Assembly (NCBI RefSeq): GCF_900119315.1
Contig: NZ_LT827010.1
Location: forward strand, 7,682,001 to 7,746,000
Origin: Actinoplanes sp. SE50/110
GTDB lineage: Bacteria; Actinomycetota; Actinomycetes; Mycobacteriales; Micromonosporaceae
DNA length: 64,000 nucleotides
Direction: 5' to 3'
In this document: one piece after another, positions 40,004 to 49,311 of the stretch
How the letters are laid out: each line of letters starts with the position of its first letter
Position numbering within the stretch: position 1 is the stretch's first letter
Made by a program: the position numbers and the translations under genes
Notes under the pieces: model-generated
The model's database searches: none
Told to the model about the DNA's origin: nothing
The model's input: only the letters and a program-made list of their open reading frames with translations

Positions 40004-41449
40004 TTGGAGCCCGTATTGCCGCATCTGTTCTCGGGGTCCACCCTCGACGCGTACACGTCGGCGGTGTGGCACGCCTCGGCCCTGCTGGCCGATCGGGTGA
40101 AGGCGGTGCGCCAGCCGTATGCCGGGGCGACCGTGGCCGAGCTGCGTGAGCAGGTCGACGCGGTCGATCTGGATCGGCCGCTCGGTGACACCGGGGCGGC
40201 CCTGCACGAGGTTGCCCGGCTCTATCTGGACAACGCCGTCTGGTTCCACGAGCCGACCTACGTCGCGCACCTGAACTGCCCGGTGGTCATCCCGGCACTC
40301 AGCGCCGAGGTGCTCCTCTCGGCGGTGAACTCCTCGGTGGACACCTGGGATCAGAGCACCACGGCCACGCTGATCGAGCGCCGCCTGGTGGACTGGACCG
40401 CCGGCCGGATCGGTTTCGGGCCCGACGCGGACGGTGTCTTCACCAGCGGGGGCACCCAGTCCAATCTGCAGGGTCTGCTGCTGGCCCGGGAGCACGCGCT
40501 GGAGCGGCGGGACCGGGCGGAGGCGCTCCCCCGGCTGCGGATCTTCGCGACCGCCCAGAGCCACTTCAGTGTGATCAAGTCGGCCGGCATCCTCGGCCTG
40601 GCCGGCGACGCGGTGGTCGGTGTCGCGACCGACGGGGACGGGCGGATGGACGCGGCCGCGCTGGCCGTGGCGATCGACGACGTCCGCCGTGCGGGCGGGA
40701 TCCCGATGGCCGTGGTCGCCACCGCCGGCACCACGGACCTGGGGCGCATCGACCCGCTCCCGGCGATCGCCGCGGTCTGCGGGCACCAGCGGATCTGGTT
40801 GCACGTCGACGCCGCGTACGGCTGCGGTCTGCTCGTCTCGCGCCGCCGCCGGCACCTGCTGGACGGCGTCGAGCGGGCCGACTCGGTCACCGTCGACTTC
40901 CACAAGAGCTTCTTCCAGCCGGTCAGCTGCAGCGCCCTGGTGGTGCGCCGGGGTGAGTCGCTGTCCCGGATCGCGGTGCACGCCGACTACCTCAACCCCC
41001 GCGCCGCGACCGTCCCCAACCAGGTGGACAAGAGCCTGCAGACGACCCGGCGCTTCGACGCGCTGAAGCTGTGGATGACGCTGCGGACCATCGGTGCCGA
41101 CCGGATCGGCGACATGTTCGACACCGTGGTCGACCGCACGCACGAGATCTTCGCGGCGATGCGGACCCGGTCCGGCTTCGAGACGCTGGCCGCACCGACG
41201 CTGAGCACGCTGCTGTTCCGCTTCCGCCCGGCCGGGATGAGCGTGGCCGAATGCGACGAGCTGATGCCCCGGCTGCGGCAGCGGCTGTTCCACGACGGCG
41301 CCGCGATCGTCGCCGGGACCACCGTCGACGGCCATCACTGGCTGAAGTTCACCGTGCTCAACCCCGCCACCACGGCCGGGCACCTGCACGACACGCTGGA
41401 CCTGATCGAGGCGGCCGCCGTGCTGCACGGCCCGGCGGTGCCGGCCTGA
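40004..41449 (+). CDS. desA: PLP-dependent lysine/diamine decarboxylase of siderophore synthesis (DesA-like)
   Basis: A 481-residue group II decarboxylase: VFTSGGTQSNLQGLLLARE, IWLHVDAAYGCGLLVSRRR and PLP-lysine motif VTVDFHKSFFQPVSCSAL. In desferrioxamine pathways DesA decarboxylates lysine to cadaverine. TTG 40004 is supported by AGGAGG at 5 bases and the iron box just upstream. The stop overlaps desB (TGATG). The substrate could instead be ornithine; sequence alone does not settle this. Confidence 0.9.
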   Translation: MEPVLPHLFSGSTLDAYTSAVWHASALLADRVKAVRQPYAGATVAELREQVDAVDLDRPLGDTGAALHEVARLYLDNAVWFHEPTYVAHLNCPVVIPALSAEVLLSAVNSSVDTWDQSTTATLIERRLVDWTAGRIGFGPDADGVFTSGGTQSNLQGLLLAREHALERRDRAEALPRLRIFATAQSHFSVIKSAGILGLAGDAVVGVATDGDGRMDAAALAVAIDDVRRAGGIPMAVVATAGTTDLGRIDPLPAIAAVCGHQRIWLHVDAAYGCGLLVSRRRRHLLDGVERADSVTVDFHKSFFQPVSCSALVVRRGESLSRIAVHADYLNPRAATVPNQVDKSLQTTRRFDALKLWMTLRTIGADRIGDMFDTVVDRTHEIFAAMRTRSGFETLAAPTLSTLLFRFRPAGMSVAECDELMPRLRQRLFHDGAAIVAGTTVDGHHWLKFTVLNPATTAGHLHDTLDLIEAAAVLHGPAVPA

Positions 41450-42729
41450 TGCGCACCTACGACTTCGCCGCCGTCGGCGTCGGCCCGTTCAACCTGGGTC
41501 TCGCGGCGCTCACCGAGAACGTGCCGGATCTGGACGGCGTCTTCCTGGACGCCCGGCCCGGGTTCGACTGGCACCCGGGCCTGATGATCGAGGGCGTCAC
41601 CATCCAGGTCCCGTTCCTGGCCGACCTGGTCACGATGGCCGACCCGACGTCCCGGTTCAGCTTCCTCAACTACCTCAAGCAGGTGGGCCGGCTGTACCCG
41701 TTCTACATCCGGGAGAACTTCTTCCCGCTGCGGGCCGAGTACAACGCGTACTGCCGGTGGGTCGCCGCCCAGCTGCCCGCGATCCGGTGGAACGCCCGGG
41801 TGGACACCGTCACCCACGACGGTGAGGCCTACCTGGTGCACACCGCCGCGGAGACGTTCCGGGCGCGCCGGCTGGTGCTGGGCGTCGGCACCGCCCCGCA
41901 CGTCCCGGCCGTCGCGGGCCGGGTGCCGCACGTGCACAGCGCCGACTATCTCGCCCACCGGGACCGGCTGCGCACCCTGGGGTCGATCACCGTGGTCGGC
42001 AGCGGGCAGAGCGCCGCCGAGATCTACCACGACCTGCTCGCCGGGATCGACACCTACGGATACCACCTGAGCTGGGTCACCCGCTCGCCGCGGTTCTTCC
42101 CGATGGAGTACACCAAGCTCACGCTGGAGATGACCTCACCGGAGTACATCCGGTACCACCACGGCCTGCCGATGGCGACCCGCGACCGGCTGGCCCGCGA
42201 GCAGCGTCACCTCCACAAGGGAATCAGCGCCGACCTGGTCGACGCGATCCACGAGAGGTTGTACGCCGGGAGTCTCACCGGCCCGGTCCCGACGAGCCTG
42301 CTCACCGGTGTCGAGCTGACCGACGTCACCTGGGACGCGGCGGCCGGCCGGTACACGCTCGGCCTGCACCACCGGGAGCAGGACCGGTCGTTCGCCACGA
42401 ACACCGAAGGGTTGGTGCTGGCGACCGGATACACGCCCCGGGTGCCGTCGTTCCTGGAACCGGTCCGGGACCGGATCAACTGGGACGCCCGCGGCCGCTT
42501 CGACGTGGCCGTCGACTACTCGGTCGACCGGACCGGCAAGGAGATCTTCGTGCAGAACGCCGAGGAGCACACCCACAGTCTGACCGCCCCCGACCTGGGC
42601 ATGGGTCCGTACCGCAACTCGGTGATCCTGCGCGGCCTGACCGGGCGCGAGGTCTATCCGATCGAGGAGCGGATCGCCTTCCAGGAGTTCGGCGTCCCCA
42701 CCCGGCAGCTGGTGACGACATGCGGCTGA
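41449..42729 (+). CDS. desB: FAD-dependent amine N-hydroxylase of siderophore synthesis (DesB-like)
   Basis: A 426-residue lysine/ornithine/cadaverine N-monooxygenase: FAD motif AVGVGPFNLGLAAL, NADPH motif ITVVGSGQSAAEIYHDLL, and the ATGY-type motif GLVLATGYTPRVPSFL. It N-hydroxylates the diamine made by DesA. The stop lies 10 bases inside the next gene, maintaining translational coupling. The C-terminus (NSVILRGLTGREVYPIEER) is typical of the family. Confidence 0.93.
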   Translation: MRTYDFAAVGVGPFNLGLAALTENVPDLDGVFLDARPGFDWHPGLMIEGVTIQVPFLADLVTMADPTSRFSFLNYLKQVGRLYPFYIRENFFPLRAEYNAYCRWVAAQLPAIRWNARVDTVTHDGEAYLVHTAAETFRARRLVLGVGTAPHVPAVAGRVPHVHSADYLAHRDRLRTLGSITVVGSGQSAAEIYHDLLAGIDTYGYHLSWVTRSPRFFPMEYTKLTLEMTSPEYIRYHHGLPMATRDRLAREQRHLHKGISADLVDAIHERLYAGSLTGPVPTSLLTGVELTDVTWDAAAGRYTLGLHHREQDRSFATNTEGLVLATGYTPRVPSFLEPVRDRINWDARGRFDVAVDYSVDRTGKEIFVQNAEEHTHSLTAPDLGMGPYRNSVILRGLTGREVYPIEERIAFQEFGVPTRQLVTTCG

Positions 42730-44927
42730 TCCCCCTCGACCTCGACCGTGACCTGGAGCTGCTGCACCGGTGGGTGACCCACCCGCGGTCCCGTTTCTGG
42801 GGACTGCAGGGCGCCGGCCCGGACCGGGTCCGCGCGGAGTATCAGCGGATCCGGGACGACCCGCACCACCACGCGTGGCTCGGGCTCGACGACGACGGCA
42901 CCCCGCTGTTCCTGGCCGAGACGTACGAGCCGGCGCACAGCGAGCTGGCCGGCCACTACCCGGTGCGCCCCGGTGACATCGGCATGCACGTGCTGGTCGC
43001 GCCCCCCTCCCGGCCGCGCTCCGGGGTGACCTCCGCGGTGCTGCGCGCGGTGCTCGACTTCTGCTTCGCCGACCCGCGGATCGACCGGGTGGTCGTGGAG
43101 CCGGACGTCCGCAACGAGGCGATCGCCCGGAAGAACGCGGAGGCCGGTTTCGTCGAGGAGGGACAGGTCCGGCTGCGCGACAAGGTGGCCCGCCTCAGCT
43201 TCTGCACCCGCACCGGGTACGAGATGAGCGTGCCGCATCTGCGGCCGGCCGTCATGGCGTACGCGCATCGGCGGCTGATCGCGAAGGCGATCGCCGAGTT
43301 CAGTCACGAGCGGCTGCTCGCGCCGGAGGATCTCGGCGACGGCGCGTACCGGCTGGGTGCGCTGACCTTCCGCGCGCGGCGGTTCGCGCTGGAGCACTGG
43401 GTGGTCGACCCGGACTCGCTGGACGGCCCCCTCGATGCCCTCGACTTCATCAGCGGGCTGCGCGAGACGCTCGGCATCCCGGAGCGACTGCTCGGCACCT
43501 ATCTGGAGGAGATCGCCGCGACCCTGGCCGGCACCGCGTGGAAGGCGACCCACCGCCGGGAGACCGCCGCGCAGCTGGTGCACGCCGACTTCCCGACCAT
43601 CGAAACGGCGATGACCGAGGGGCATCCCGGCTTCGTGGCCAACAACGGCCGGATCGGCTTCGGGCTGCGCGACCACGAGGCGTACGCCCCCGAGGCGGGC
43701 CGGCCGGTCCGGTTGCGCTGGGTTGCCGTCCGCAAGGATGCCAGTCTGTTCGTCACCGACGGCGACGAGCGGGCGCACTATCTCGCCGAGCTCGGGGCCG
43801 CCGGGCTGGAGCGGCACGAGCGGTATCTGAGCTCGCTGGGCTTGGCCCCGGACGACTACCGCTACCTGCCGGTCCATCCCTGGCAGTGGGAGCACAAGCT
43901 GACCGTGACCTTCGCCGCGGACGTGGCGCGCCGGGCGATCGTGCCGCTCGACGAGGGCACCGACCGGTACCGCGCGCAGCAGTCGATCCGTACCTTCTTC
44001 AACGTCGACCGGCCCGACCGGCACTACGTGAAGACCGCGATCGCGGTGCAGAACATGGGCTTCCTGCGCGGGCTCTCGCCGAAGTACATGCGGGACACGC
44101 CGCCGATCAACGAGTGGGTGGCGCAGGTCGTCGGAGGCGACCCGGAGCTGCGGGCATGCGGCTTCGGTGTGCTGCGCGAGGTGGCGGCGATCGGCTACAC
44201 CGGCGACGCCTACCACCGGGCGGGCACGGCCGGCGCGTACACCAGGATGCTCGCCGCCCTCTGGCGGGAGTCGCCGGTGCCGCTGCTCGCCGAGGGTGAG
44301 CGGCTGGCCACCATGGCCAGCCTGCTGCACCGGGACCGGGCCGGTGACGCGCTGGTCACCGCGCTGATCCGGGAGTCCGGCCGGGAGCCGGCCGCGTGGG
44401 TCGCGGCCTACTTCCGGGCCTACCTGCGGCCGATCGTGCACTGCCTGCTCGCCCACGATCTCGCCTTCATGCCCCACGGCGAGAACCTGATCCTGGTGCT
44501 GGCCGATCACGTGCCGAGCCGGGTGTTCCTCAAGGACATCGGCGAGGAGGTGGCGGTGCTCGACGACCGGCCGTTGCCACCGCGGGTCGAGCGGATCCGG
44601 GCCGAGGTCAGCGACGAGATCAAGGAACTCGCCCTGTTCACCGACGTCTTCGACGGGTTCCTGCGGCACCTGGCCGGGATCCTGGCGGTCGACGGGGTGC
44701 TGGCCGAACGCGACTTCTGGACGCTGGCCGGGGACTGCGTGCGGGGACACGCCAAGGACCATCCGGAGCTGGCCGGCCGGCTGAACCTGCTGCGGCCCAC
44801 GTTCCGGCATTCCTGCCTGAACCGGTTGCAGCTGCGCGACACGCTGCAGATGGTGGACCTCACCGACCAGGCCGGCTCGCTGATCTTCGCGGGTGAGCTG
44901 GAGAACCCGATCGCGGTGTTCGGGTGA
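42720..44927 (+). CDS. fused acyltransferase (DesC-like) and NIS siderophore synthetase (DesD-like)
   Basis: A 735-residue fusion. Residues 1-~165 are an AlcB/IucB-type acyltransferase (WVTHPRSRFWGLQG, DIGMHVLVAP, VVVEPDVRNEAIARKNAEAG). From ~175 to the end it is an IucA/IucC synthetase with HPGFVANNGRIGFGL, YLPVHPWQWEHK, RTFFNVDRPDRHYVKTAIAV and FMPHGENLILVLADHVP. In the desferrioxamine pathway these are separate DesC, which acylates N-hydroxy-cadaverine, and DesD, which oligomerises and cyclises it. Fusion channels the acylated intermediate. Both halves retain their key motifs. Confidence 0.92.
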   Translation: MRLIPLDLDRDLELLHRWVTHPRSRFWGLQGAGPDRVRAEYQRIRDDPHHHAWLGLDDDGTPLFLAETYEPAHSELAGHYPVRPGDIGMHVLVAPPSRPRSGVTSAVLRAVLDFCFADPRIDRVVVEPDVRNEAIARKNAEAGFVEEGQVRLRDKVARLSFCTRTGYEMSVPHLRPAVMAYAHRRLIAKAIAEFSHERLLAPEDLGDGAYRLGALTFRARRFALEHWVVDPDSLDGPLDALDFISGLRETLGIPERLLGTYLEEIAATLAGTAWKATHRRETAAQLVHADFPTIETAMTEGHPGFVANNGRIGFGLRDHEAYAPEAGRPVRLRWVAVRKDASLFVTDGDERAHYLAELGAAGLERHERYLSSLGLAPDDYRYLPVHPWQWEHKLTVTFAADVARRAIVPLDEGTDRYRAQQSIRTFFNVDRPDRHYVKTAIAVQNMGFLRGLSPKYMRDTPPINEWVAQVVGGDPELRACGFGVLREVAAIGYTGDAYHRAGTAGAYTRMLAALWRESPVPLLAEGERLATMASLLHRDRAGDALVTALIRESGREPAAWVAAYFRAYLRPIVHCLLAHDLAFMPHGENLILVLADHVPSRVFLKDIGEEVAVLDDRPLPPRVERIRAEVSDEIKELALFTDVFDGFLRHLAGILAVDGVLAERDFWTLAGDCVRGHAKDHPELAGRLNLLRPTFRHSCLNRLQLRDTLQMVDLTDQAGSLIFAGELENPIAVFG

Positions 44928-46708
44928 GGGTCTACCGCGACGCGTACGGGATCCCGCACCTGCGGGCCGGTTCGGTCCTCGAACTGGCCTGCCTGCAGGG
45001 GCGGGTGACCGCCGCCGACCGGGGCCGGCAGATCACCGTCGAGCGGCTGCGGTCGCTGGGCCGACTGGCCGCCGTGGCCGGCCCGGACGAGGTGCCGTGG
45101 GACCGGTTCGCCCGGCGTGCCCGCCTGGACGACACCGCACGCCGGTGTTTCGCCGGGCTGCCGGACGAGACCCGGCGGTTCCTGACCGCCTATGCCGACG
45201 GCGTGCGGGCCGGCGGGTGCGACTGGGACCCGTGGTCGCCGCTCGGTGTCTTCCAGGTGCAGCACATCCTGTTCGGGACGTTTCCCCACAAGCTGTGGCG
45301 GGAGCACGTCGAGCGGACCCTCGGCCCGGCGGCGACCGGCTGGTTCTCGGTCGAGGGACCGCCGGGCGGCTCGGGCAGCAACGCCTGGGCGACGCCCGGG
45401 CAGATCGCCGGGGATCCGCACCGGCTGCTCGAGCTGCCCGGCGTCTACCAGCAGATCCGGCTGGCCTGCGACGAGTTCGACGTGGCCGGGCTGACCTTCC
45501 CGGGCGTGCCCGGGGTGCAGCACTTCGGGCACGCCGGGGAGGTGGCCTGGGCGGTGACCAACGCGATGGCCGACTACCAGGACCTGTACCGGGAGGAGTT
45601 CCGGGAGACCCCCGCCGGGCTCGAGGCCCGGGGGCCGGACGGCTGGGAGCCGGCGCGGCGGCATCGGGAGACGATCGACGTCCGGGGCGCCGAGCCGGTG
45701 CCGATCGACGTCATCGAGACCGCCCGTGGCCCACTGATCGACAGCGGCCTCACCCTGCGAACACCGGCCCGGGTGTCGTCCGACCTGGGCTTCGGCGCCC
45801 TGCTGCCGCTGCTGCGCGCGCGCACCGCGGGCGAGGTGGCGGACGCCTTCGCCGGCTGGGTGGAGCCGGTCAACAGCGTGCTGGTGGCCGACTCCGCGGG
45901 CACGCTGCTGCAGCTGACCGCGGGCCGGGTGCCGGTCCGCGACGACCGCAACCGGCAGGTGCCGGTGCCGGCCTGGGAGCCGCGGCACACCTGGCAGCCG
46001 GCTTGGGCGCCGGGTTTCCGGGCCCCGGTGGCGAGGGCGGTCAACGCCAACGACCGCCGGCCGGACACCGCGCCCTACGGCGTGGACTTCTGCCCGCCCG
46101 GCCGGGCCGCACGGATCCGTGAGCTGCTCGACCGGGGCGCCACCGCCGAGCAGATCCACATGGACACCGCGCTGCCGGCCGGGTCGCCGGGCCACCAGGC
46201 GTGGTCCCGGTCGCAGACGGCGCGCGGCCTGCACGGTCATCCGGCGTTGCGGCCGCTGTTCGCCCCGTCCGGGTACGACCCGCTCTTCACGCCGTGGACC
46301 GACCCGCGAGCCCGGATCGGGCACCACCTGGACGGCGTCCTCGACGGTCTGGGCCTGACCGTCACCGACACACCGGCGCCCGGTCCCTGGGGCGCCCGGC
46401 ACCTGCTCGCCCCGGTGGTGCTGACCGGCCTGGACGTCACCGTGCCCCGGGTCGAGCTGGGCGGCTCGTCCGGCTGCGTGCTGAACACGTCCAGCGTCCC
46501 CGGGGTCAGCGACCGGTGTACGCGCGGCCCGGTGGCCCGCTACGTCTGGGACCTCGCCGACCGGCAGCGCAGCCGGTGGGTCGTCCCGTTCGGCGCGCTC
46601 GACGACCCCGGCTCGCCGCATTTCTCCGACCAGTTGCCGCTGTGGGCGAACGGCGACCTGGTGCCCCTCGTCACCGACTGGGACCGCCTCACCCTGGAGC
46701 CCCGATGA
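44924..46708 (+). CDS. penicillin-acylase-family Ntn hydrolase in the siderophore operon
   Basis: A 594-residue protein: start RVYRDAYGIPHLRAGSVLEL, alpha-chain-like helices, and the autoproteolysis site PGGSGSNAWA with predicted catalytic Ser152 as new N-terminus. Later motifs are VTNAMADYQDLYREEF and SSGCVLNTSSVPG. No signal peptide is visible, unlike secreted penicillin acylases or PvdQ. GTG overlaps the synthetase stop (GTGA), and ATGA links it to the second acyltransferase, so it belongs to the siderophore operon. Inference: it trims or swaps an acyl group on the siderophore or an intermediate, or recycles the siderophore by amide hydrolysis. Confidence 0.85.
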   Translation: MRVYRDAYGIPHLRAGSVLELACLQGRVTAADRGRQITVERLRSLGRLAAVAGPDEVPWDRFARRARLDDTARRCFAGLPDETRRFLTAYADGVRAGGCDWDPWSPLGVFQVQHILFGTFPHKLWREHVERTLGPAATGWFSVEGPPGGSGSNAWATPGQIAGDPHRLLELPGVYQQIRLACDEFDVAGLTFPGVPGVQHFGHAGEVAWAVTNAMADYQDLYREEFRETPAGLEARGPDGWEPARRHRETIDVRGAEPVPIDVIETARGPLIDSGLTLRTPARVSSDLGFGALLPLLRARTAGEVADAFAGWVEPVNSVLVADSAGTLLQLTAGRVPVRDDRNRQVPVPAWEPRHTWQPAWAPGFRAPVARAVNANDRRPDTAPYGVDFCPPGRAARIRELLDRGATAEQIHMDTALPAGSPGHQAWSRSQTARGLHGHPALRPLFAPSGYDPLFTPWTDPRARIGHHLDGVLDGLGLTVTDTPAPGPWGARHLLAPVVLTGLDVTVPRVELGGSSGCVLNTSSVPGVSDRCTRGPVARYVWDLADRQRSRWVVPFGALDDPGSPHFSDQLPLWANGDLVPLVTDWDRLTLEPR

Positions 46709-47274
46709 CCACCGTCTTCACCGAGCACCTCACCGGCCTGGGCGAGTTCAGCCTGGTCCGGCTGGATCCGGCGGCGCACGCCGACCTGGTCCACACGTGG
46801 GTGACCCGGCCCCGCAACCGGTTCTGGGGAATGCTGGACCACACCCCCGAGCAGGTCCGGGAGATCTACGCCTTCGTCGACAGCCTCGACACCCACCACG
46901 CCTACCTCCAGCTCATCGACGAGGGGCCGATCGGCGTCTTCCAGACCTACCAGCCGGAGCACGACCCGGTGGGCGGGTGCTACGACACCCGGCCCGGCGA
47001 CTTCGGTCTGCACCTGATGTTCGACCCGGGCGACCGGCACCTCCCGCACCTGACCAGCGTCGTGATCCCGGCGCTGCTGCGGTTCTGCTTCCGCGACCCG
47101 GCGGTCCGGCGCATCGTCGTCGAGCCGGATGTGCGCAACACCAGGGCGGTGACCCGGATGCGGCGGCACGGGTTCGAGCCGGGACCGGAGATCGACCTCG
47201 GGCACAAGCGGGCCCGGCTGGCCTTCCTCACCCGCGACCGCTGGGCGGCGACCGGTCAGGAGGTGGGGCGGTAG
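46705..47274 (+). CDS. second siderophore acyltransferase (AlcB/DesC-like GNAT)
   Basis: A 189-residue protein aligned in outline with the N-terminal part of the fusion gene: WVTRPRNRFWGMLDHTPEQV, PIGVFQTYQPEHDPVGGCYD, PGDFGLHLMFDPGDRHLPHL and IVVEPDVRNTRAVTRMRRHG. It is the AlcB/IucB-type acyltransferase that acylates hydroxylamines from acyl-CoA. Two such acyltransferases in one operon suggest two acyl donors (for example succinyl and another acyl). Last gene of the operon; overlaps the convergent gene at 47256 by 19 bases. Confidence 0.88.
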   Translation: MTTVFTEHLTGLGEFSLVRLDPAAHADLVHTWVTRPRNRFWGMLDHTPEQVREIYAFVDSLDTHHAYLQLIDEGPIGVFQTYQPEHDPVGGCYDTRPGDFGLHLMFDPGDRHLPHLTSVVIPALLRFCFRDPAVRRIVVEPDVRNTRAVTRMRRHGFEPGPEIDLGHKRARLAFLTRDRWAATGQEVGR

Positions 47275-48422
47275 GCGATCTCCGGGTCCAGCAGCGGGGT
47301 CCAGGACGGGCGCCAGCGGTCGTGTCGGGCGTCCGTCTCCTCCTGCAGGTCGGTGCGCCACGGGCCGGAGACGCCGTCGTCGTGCCACCACGCCGGCCAC
47401 GAGTCGTAGCAGCGCTCGATCTCGTGGCCCGCGGCGGTCGTCTCCACCCGGACGAACAGCCAGCGGCCGTAACGCGGGTCGGACTCGGCGCGGCGCAGGG
47501 CCCGGACCAGCTCGGTCAAGCGGCGGAAAGCCGCGTATCGCTCCTCGGCCGGCCGCGACGCCGGCGGATGGTCGCCGGGCTGCGAGCTGAAGCTGGTCGC
47601 GTCCGCGTAGGCCAGCAGTGAACATCGGCCGTCCCCGGCCGGTGCGCGTTCCCGCAGCCAGCGGACCAGTTCACCGAGCTCCTCGGTGTCCGGCGGGGCC
47701 GGGCGCCGCAGCTCGGCCGCGTCGTGCATCGCCGCCCAGACCAGCCGGTCGTGTTCGCCGTGGCTGAGGTGCCGGACCCGGCGCATCGCCGGGCGCCGGC
47801 CGGGCGGGATCCGGGGCGGGGTGGTGCCGGGGGTGAGGCCGGCCCGGCCCGCGATGGCGAGCGCGGCCGGAATGTCAGCTTCCTCACCCAGCAGCGCGGT
47901 GAGGTGGCCGGCGTCGACCTCGCCGCGGATCGCGGCGTGCAGCAGGGCGGCGGCCGTGGTGCGACCGACGGCCCGCGGGTGCCGGGCGTGCAGCGCGGCG
48001 ACGGCATCCGCCTCGGTGAGCAGCGGCCACAGGACGTCGGCCAGGCCGTCCTCGTAGGGCCGCCGGTACCGGACCCGCGACCACCGGCCCTGATCGTGCC
48101 AGAGCACGAACCCGAGCTGATCACTTTCTGCCAGTGACGTGAGCTCCGACCATGGCAGCCAGTCCGGCGCCCCGGTCAGCGGATCCGCCGCCGGGTCGGC
48201 CGACACCGCCGCGTGGTGGTCGTGATGCGCGCCGTACAGGACCGCCCGGCGGCCGTCGAGCAGAGCGAAGCGGGCCCACCCGGTCGCCGGGTCGTCGTGG
48301 CGGGCGCCCGACGGATCGACCGACCACAGCGTGCCGCGATCAGTTCCGGTCGTCACTGCGCTGAGTGCCGCCCAGCGGGTCCACAGCAGGCCGGGCGCGG
48401 GCAGGTCCACGTCGGTCAGCAT
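47256..48422 (-). CDS. hypothetical protein with no recognised domain
   Basis: A 388-residue soluble protein with no signal peptide or membrane helix. It is Trp-rich at both ends: PGLLWTRWAALSAVTTGTDR at the start, RCYDSWPAWWHDDGVSGPWR near the end. Segments such as GWARFALLDGRRAVLYGAHH DHHA and LTELVRALRRAESDPRYGRW suggest a mixed alpha/beta fold. I do not recognise the family. Divergent from the PQ-loop transporter gene. Confidence 0.6.
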   Translation of the reverse strand: MLTDVDLPAPGLLWTRWAALSAVTTGTDRGTLWSVDPSGARHDDPATGWARFALLDGRRAVLYGAHHDHHAAVSADPAADPLTGAPDWLPWSELTSLAESDQLGFVLWHDQGRWSRVRYRRPYEDGLADVLWPLLTEADAVAALHARHPRAVGRTTAAALLHAAIRGEVDAGHLTALLGEEADIPAALAIAGRAGLTPGTTPPRIPPGRRPAMRRVRHLSHGEHDRLVWAAMHDAAELRRPAPPDTEELGELVRWLRERAPAGDGRCSLLAYADATSFSSQPGDHPPASRPAEERYAAFRRLTELVRALRRAESDPRYGRWLFVRVETTAAGHEIERCYDSWPAWWHDDGVSGPWRTDLQEETDARHDRWRPSWTPLLDPEIAYRPTS

Positions 48423-48561
48423 GAGTCCACTGTGCCAAATGCCGGCCCGCTCCGGTCACCCCCGGGGTGCGAACGGTTGCCATTCGGGTGCTGATGATCA
48501 GCGATGCGTACCGCCGGTCGATGCGGAGGGTGACTCCACGCCCCCGACTCGGAATCGGATC

Positions 48562-49245
48562 ATGTCTGCGCACGCTTTCGGCCTTCTCGGGGCCGCCCTG
48601 TCCATGTCCATCGCCTGGCCCCAGGTCTTCCTCTCGTGCGTTCGGCGCCGCACCGGCGGACTGTCCCCGGCCGCGGTACTGCTCTCGGTCGCGATGCCGG
48701 CCGGCTGGCTGACCTACGGGCTGCTGATCGGGGACCGGATCCAGGTGGTGTCGAACACACTGAACCTGATCGCCGGGGTCGCCGTGCTGATCGCGTTGCT
48801 GGCCGGCCGGCCGAACCTGCGGGGTGCCGCGAGCATCGCCGGGCCGGTTTTTTTCGCCATCTGCGCAGCGGCGTCGAGCGTGCTGCTGCCGCACGTCACC
48901 GCGGCCCGGGCCGGCGCGCTGCTCGGCACGGTGCTCGCGCTCTCGTCGCTGCTGTCCGCGCTGCCGCAGCCGGTGGCCTTGCTGCGCGACCGCGCCCAGG
49001 ACATCTCGGGACTGTCCGCGGCGCGATTCCGGCTGGCCACGGCGGCCAGTTCGGCCTGGCTGGTCTACGGCCTGGGCACCGGCCAGCCGGCGGTCTGGGC
49101 GTCCGCTCTGGTCGGGGTGGTCAGCGCGGTCACGGTCTGCTTCGTGCTGACCGGCCGGCGTACGACGGTGGACCCCGCCGCGTTCGGCACCCCGCAGTGG
49201 CGGGACACGGTGATCACCCGCAGTCTGGCCGTGACCGGCGTCTGA
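48562..49245 (+). CDS. SWEET/PQ-loop-type membrane transporter
   Basis: A 227-residue membrane protein with about seven helices and two PQ-loop repeats: SIAWPQVFLSCVRRRTGGLS in the first and SALPQPVALLRDRAQDISGL in the second. The duplicated triple-helix layout fits SWEET/MtN3-like or PQ-loop carriers, which move sugars or amino acids. ATG 48562 (MSAHAFGLLGA) is chosen because the upstream in-frame region lacks transporter features. Substrate unknown. Confidence 0.75.
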   Translation: MSAHAFGLLGAALSMSIAWPQVFLSCVRRRTGGLSPAAVLLSVAMPAGWLTYGLLIGDRIQVVSNTLNLIAGVAVLIALLAGRPNLRGAASIAGPVFFAICAAASSVLLPHVTAARAGALLGTVLALSSLLSALPQPVALLRDRAQDISGLSAARFRLATAASSAWLVYGLGTGQPAVWASALVGVVSAVTVCFVLTGRRTTVDPAAFGTPQWRDTVITRSLAVTGV

Positions 49246-49311
49246 CCACGATCGGGGAAGGTGCGTGCATCGGTCTCCTACGATGCGAGCCTCGTGAGAA
49301 AGGGGCTCTTC

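Noticed and set aside
42654..44810. A 718-codon minus-strand open frame
   Set aside because: Antisense to the siderophore synthetase fusion; low-complexity Arg/Gly/Val-rich product typical of GC-rich shadows.
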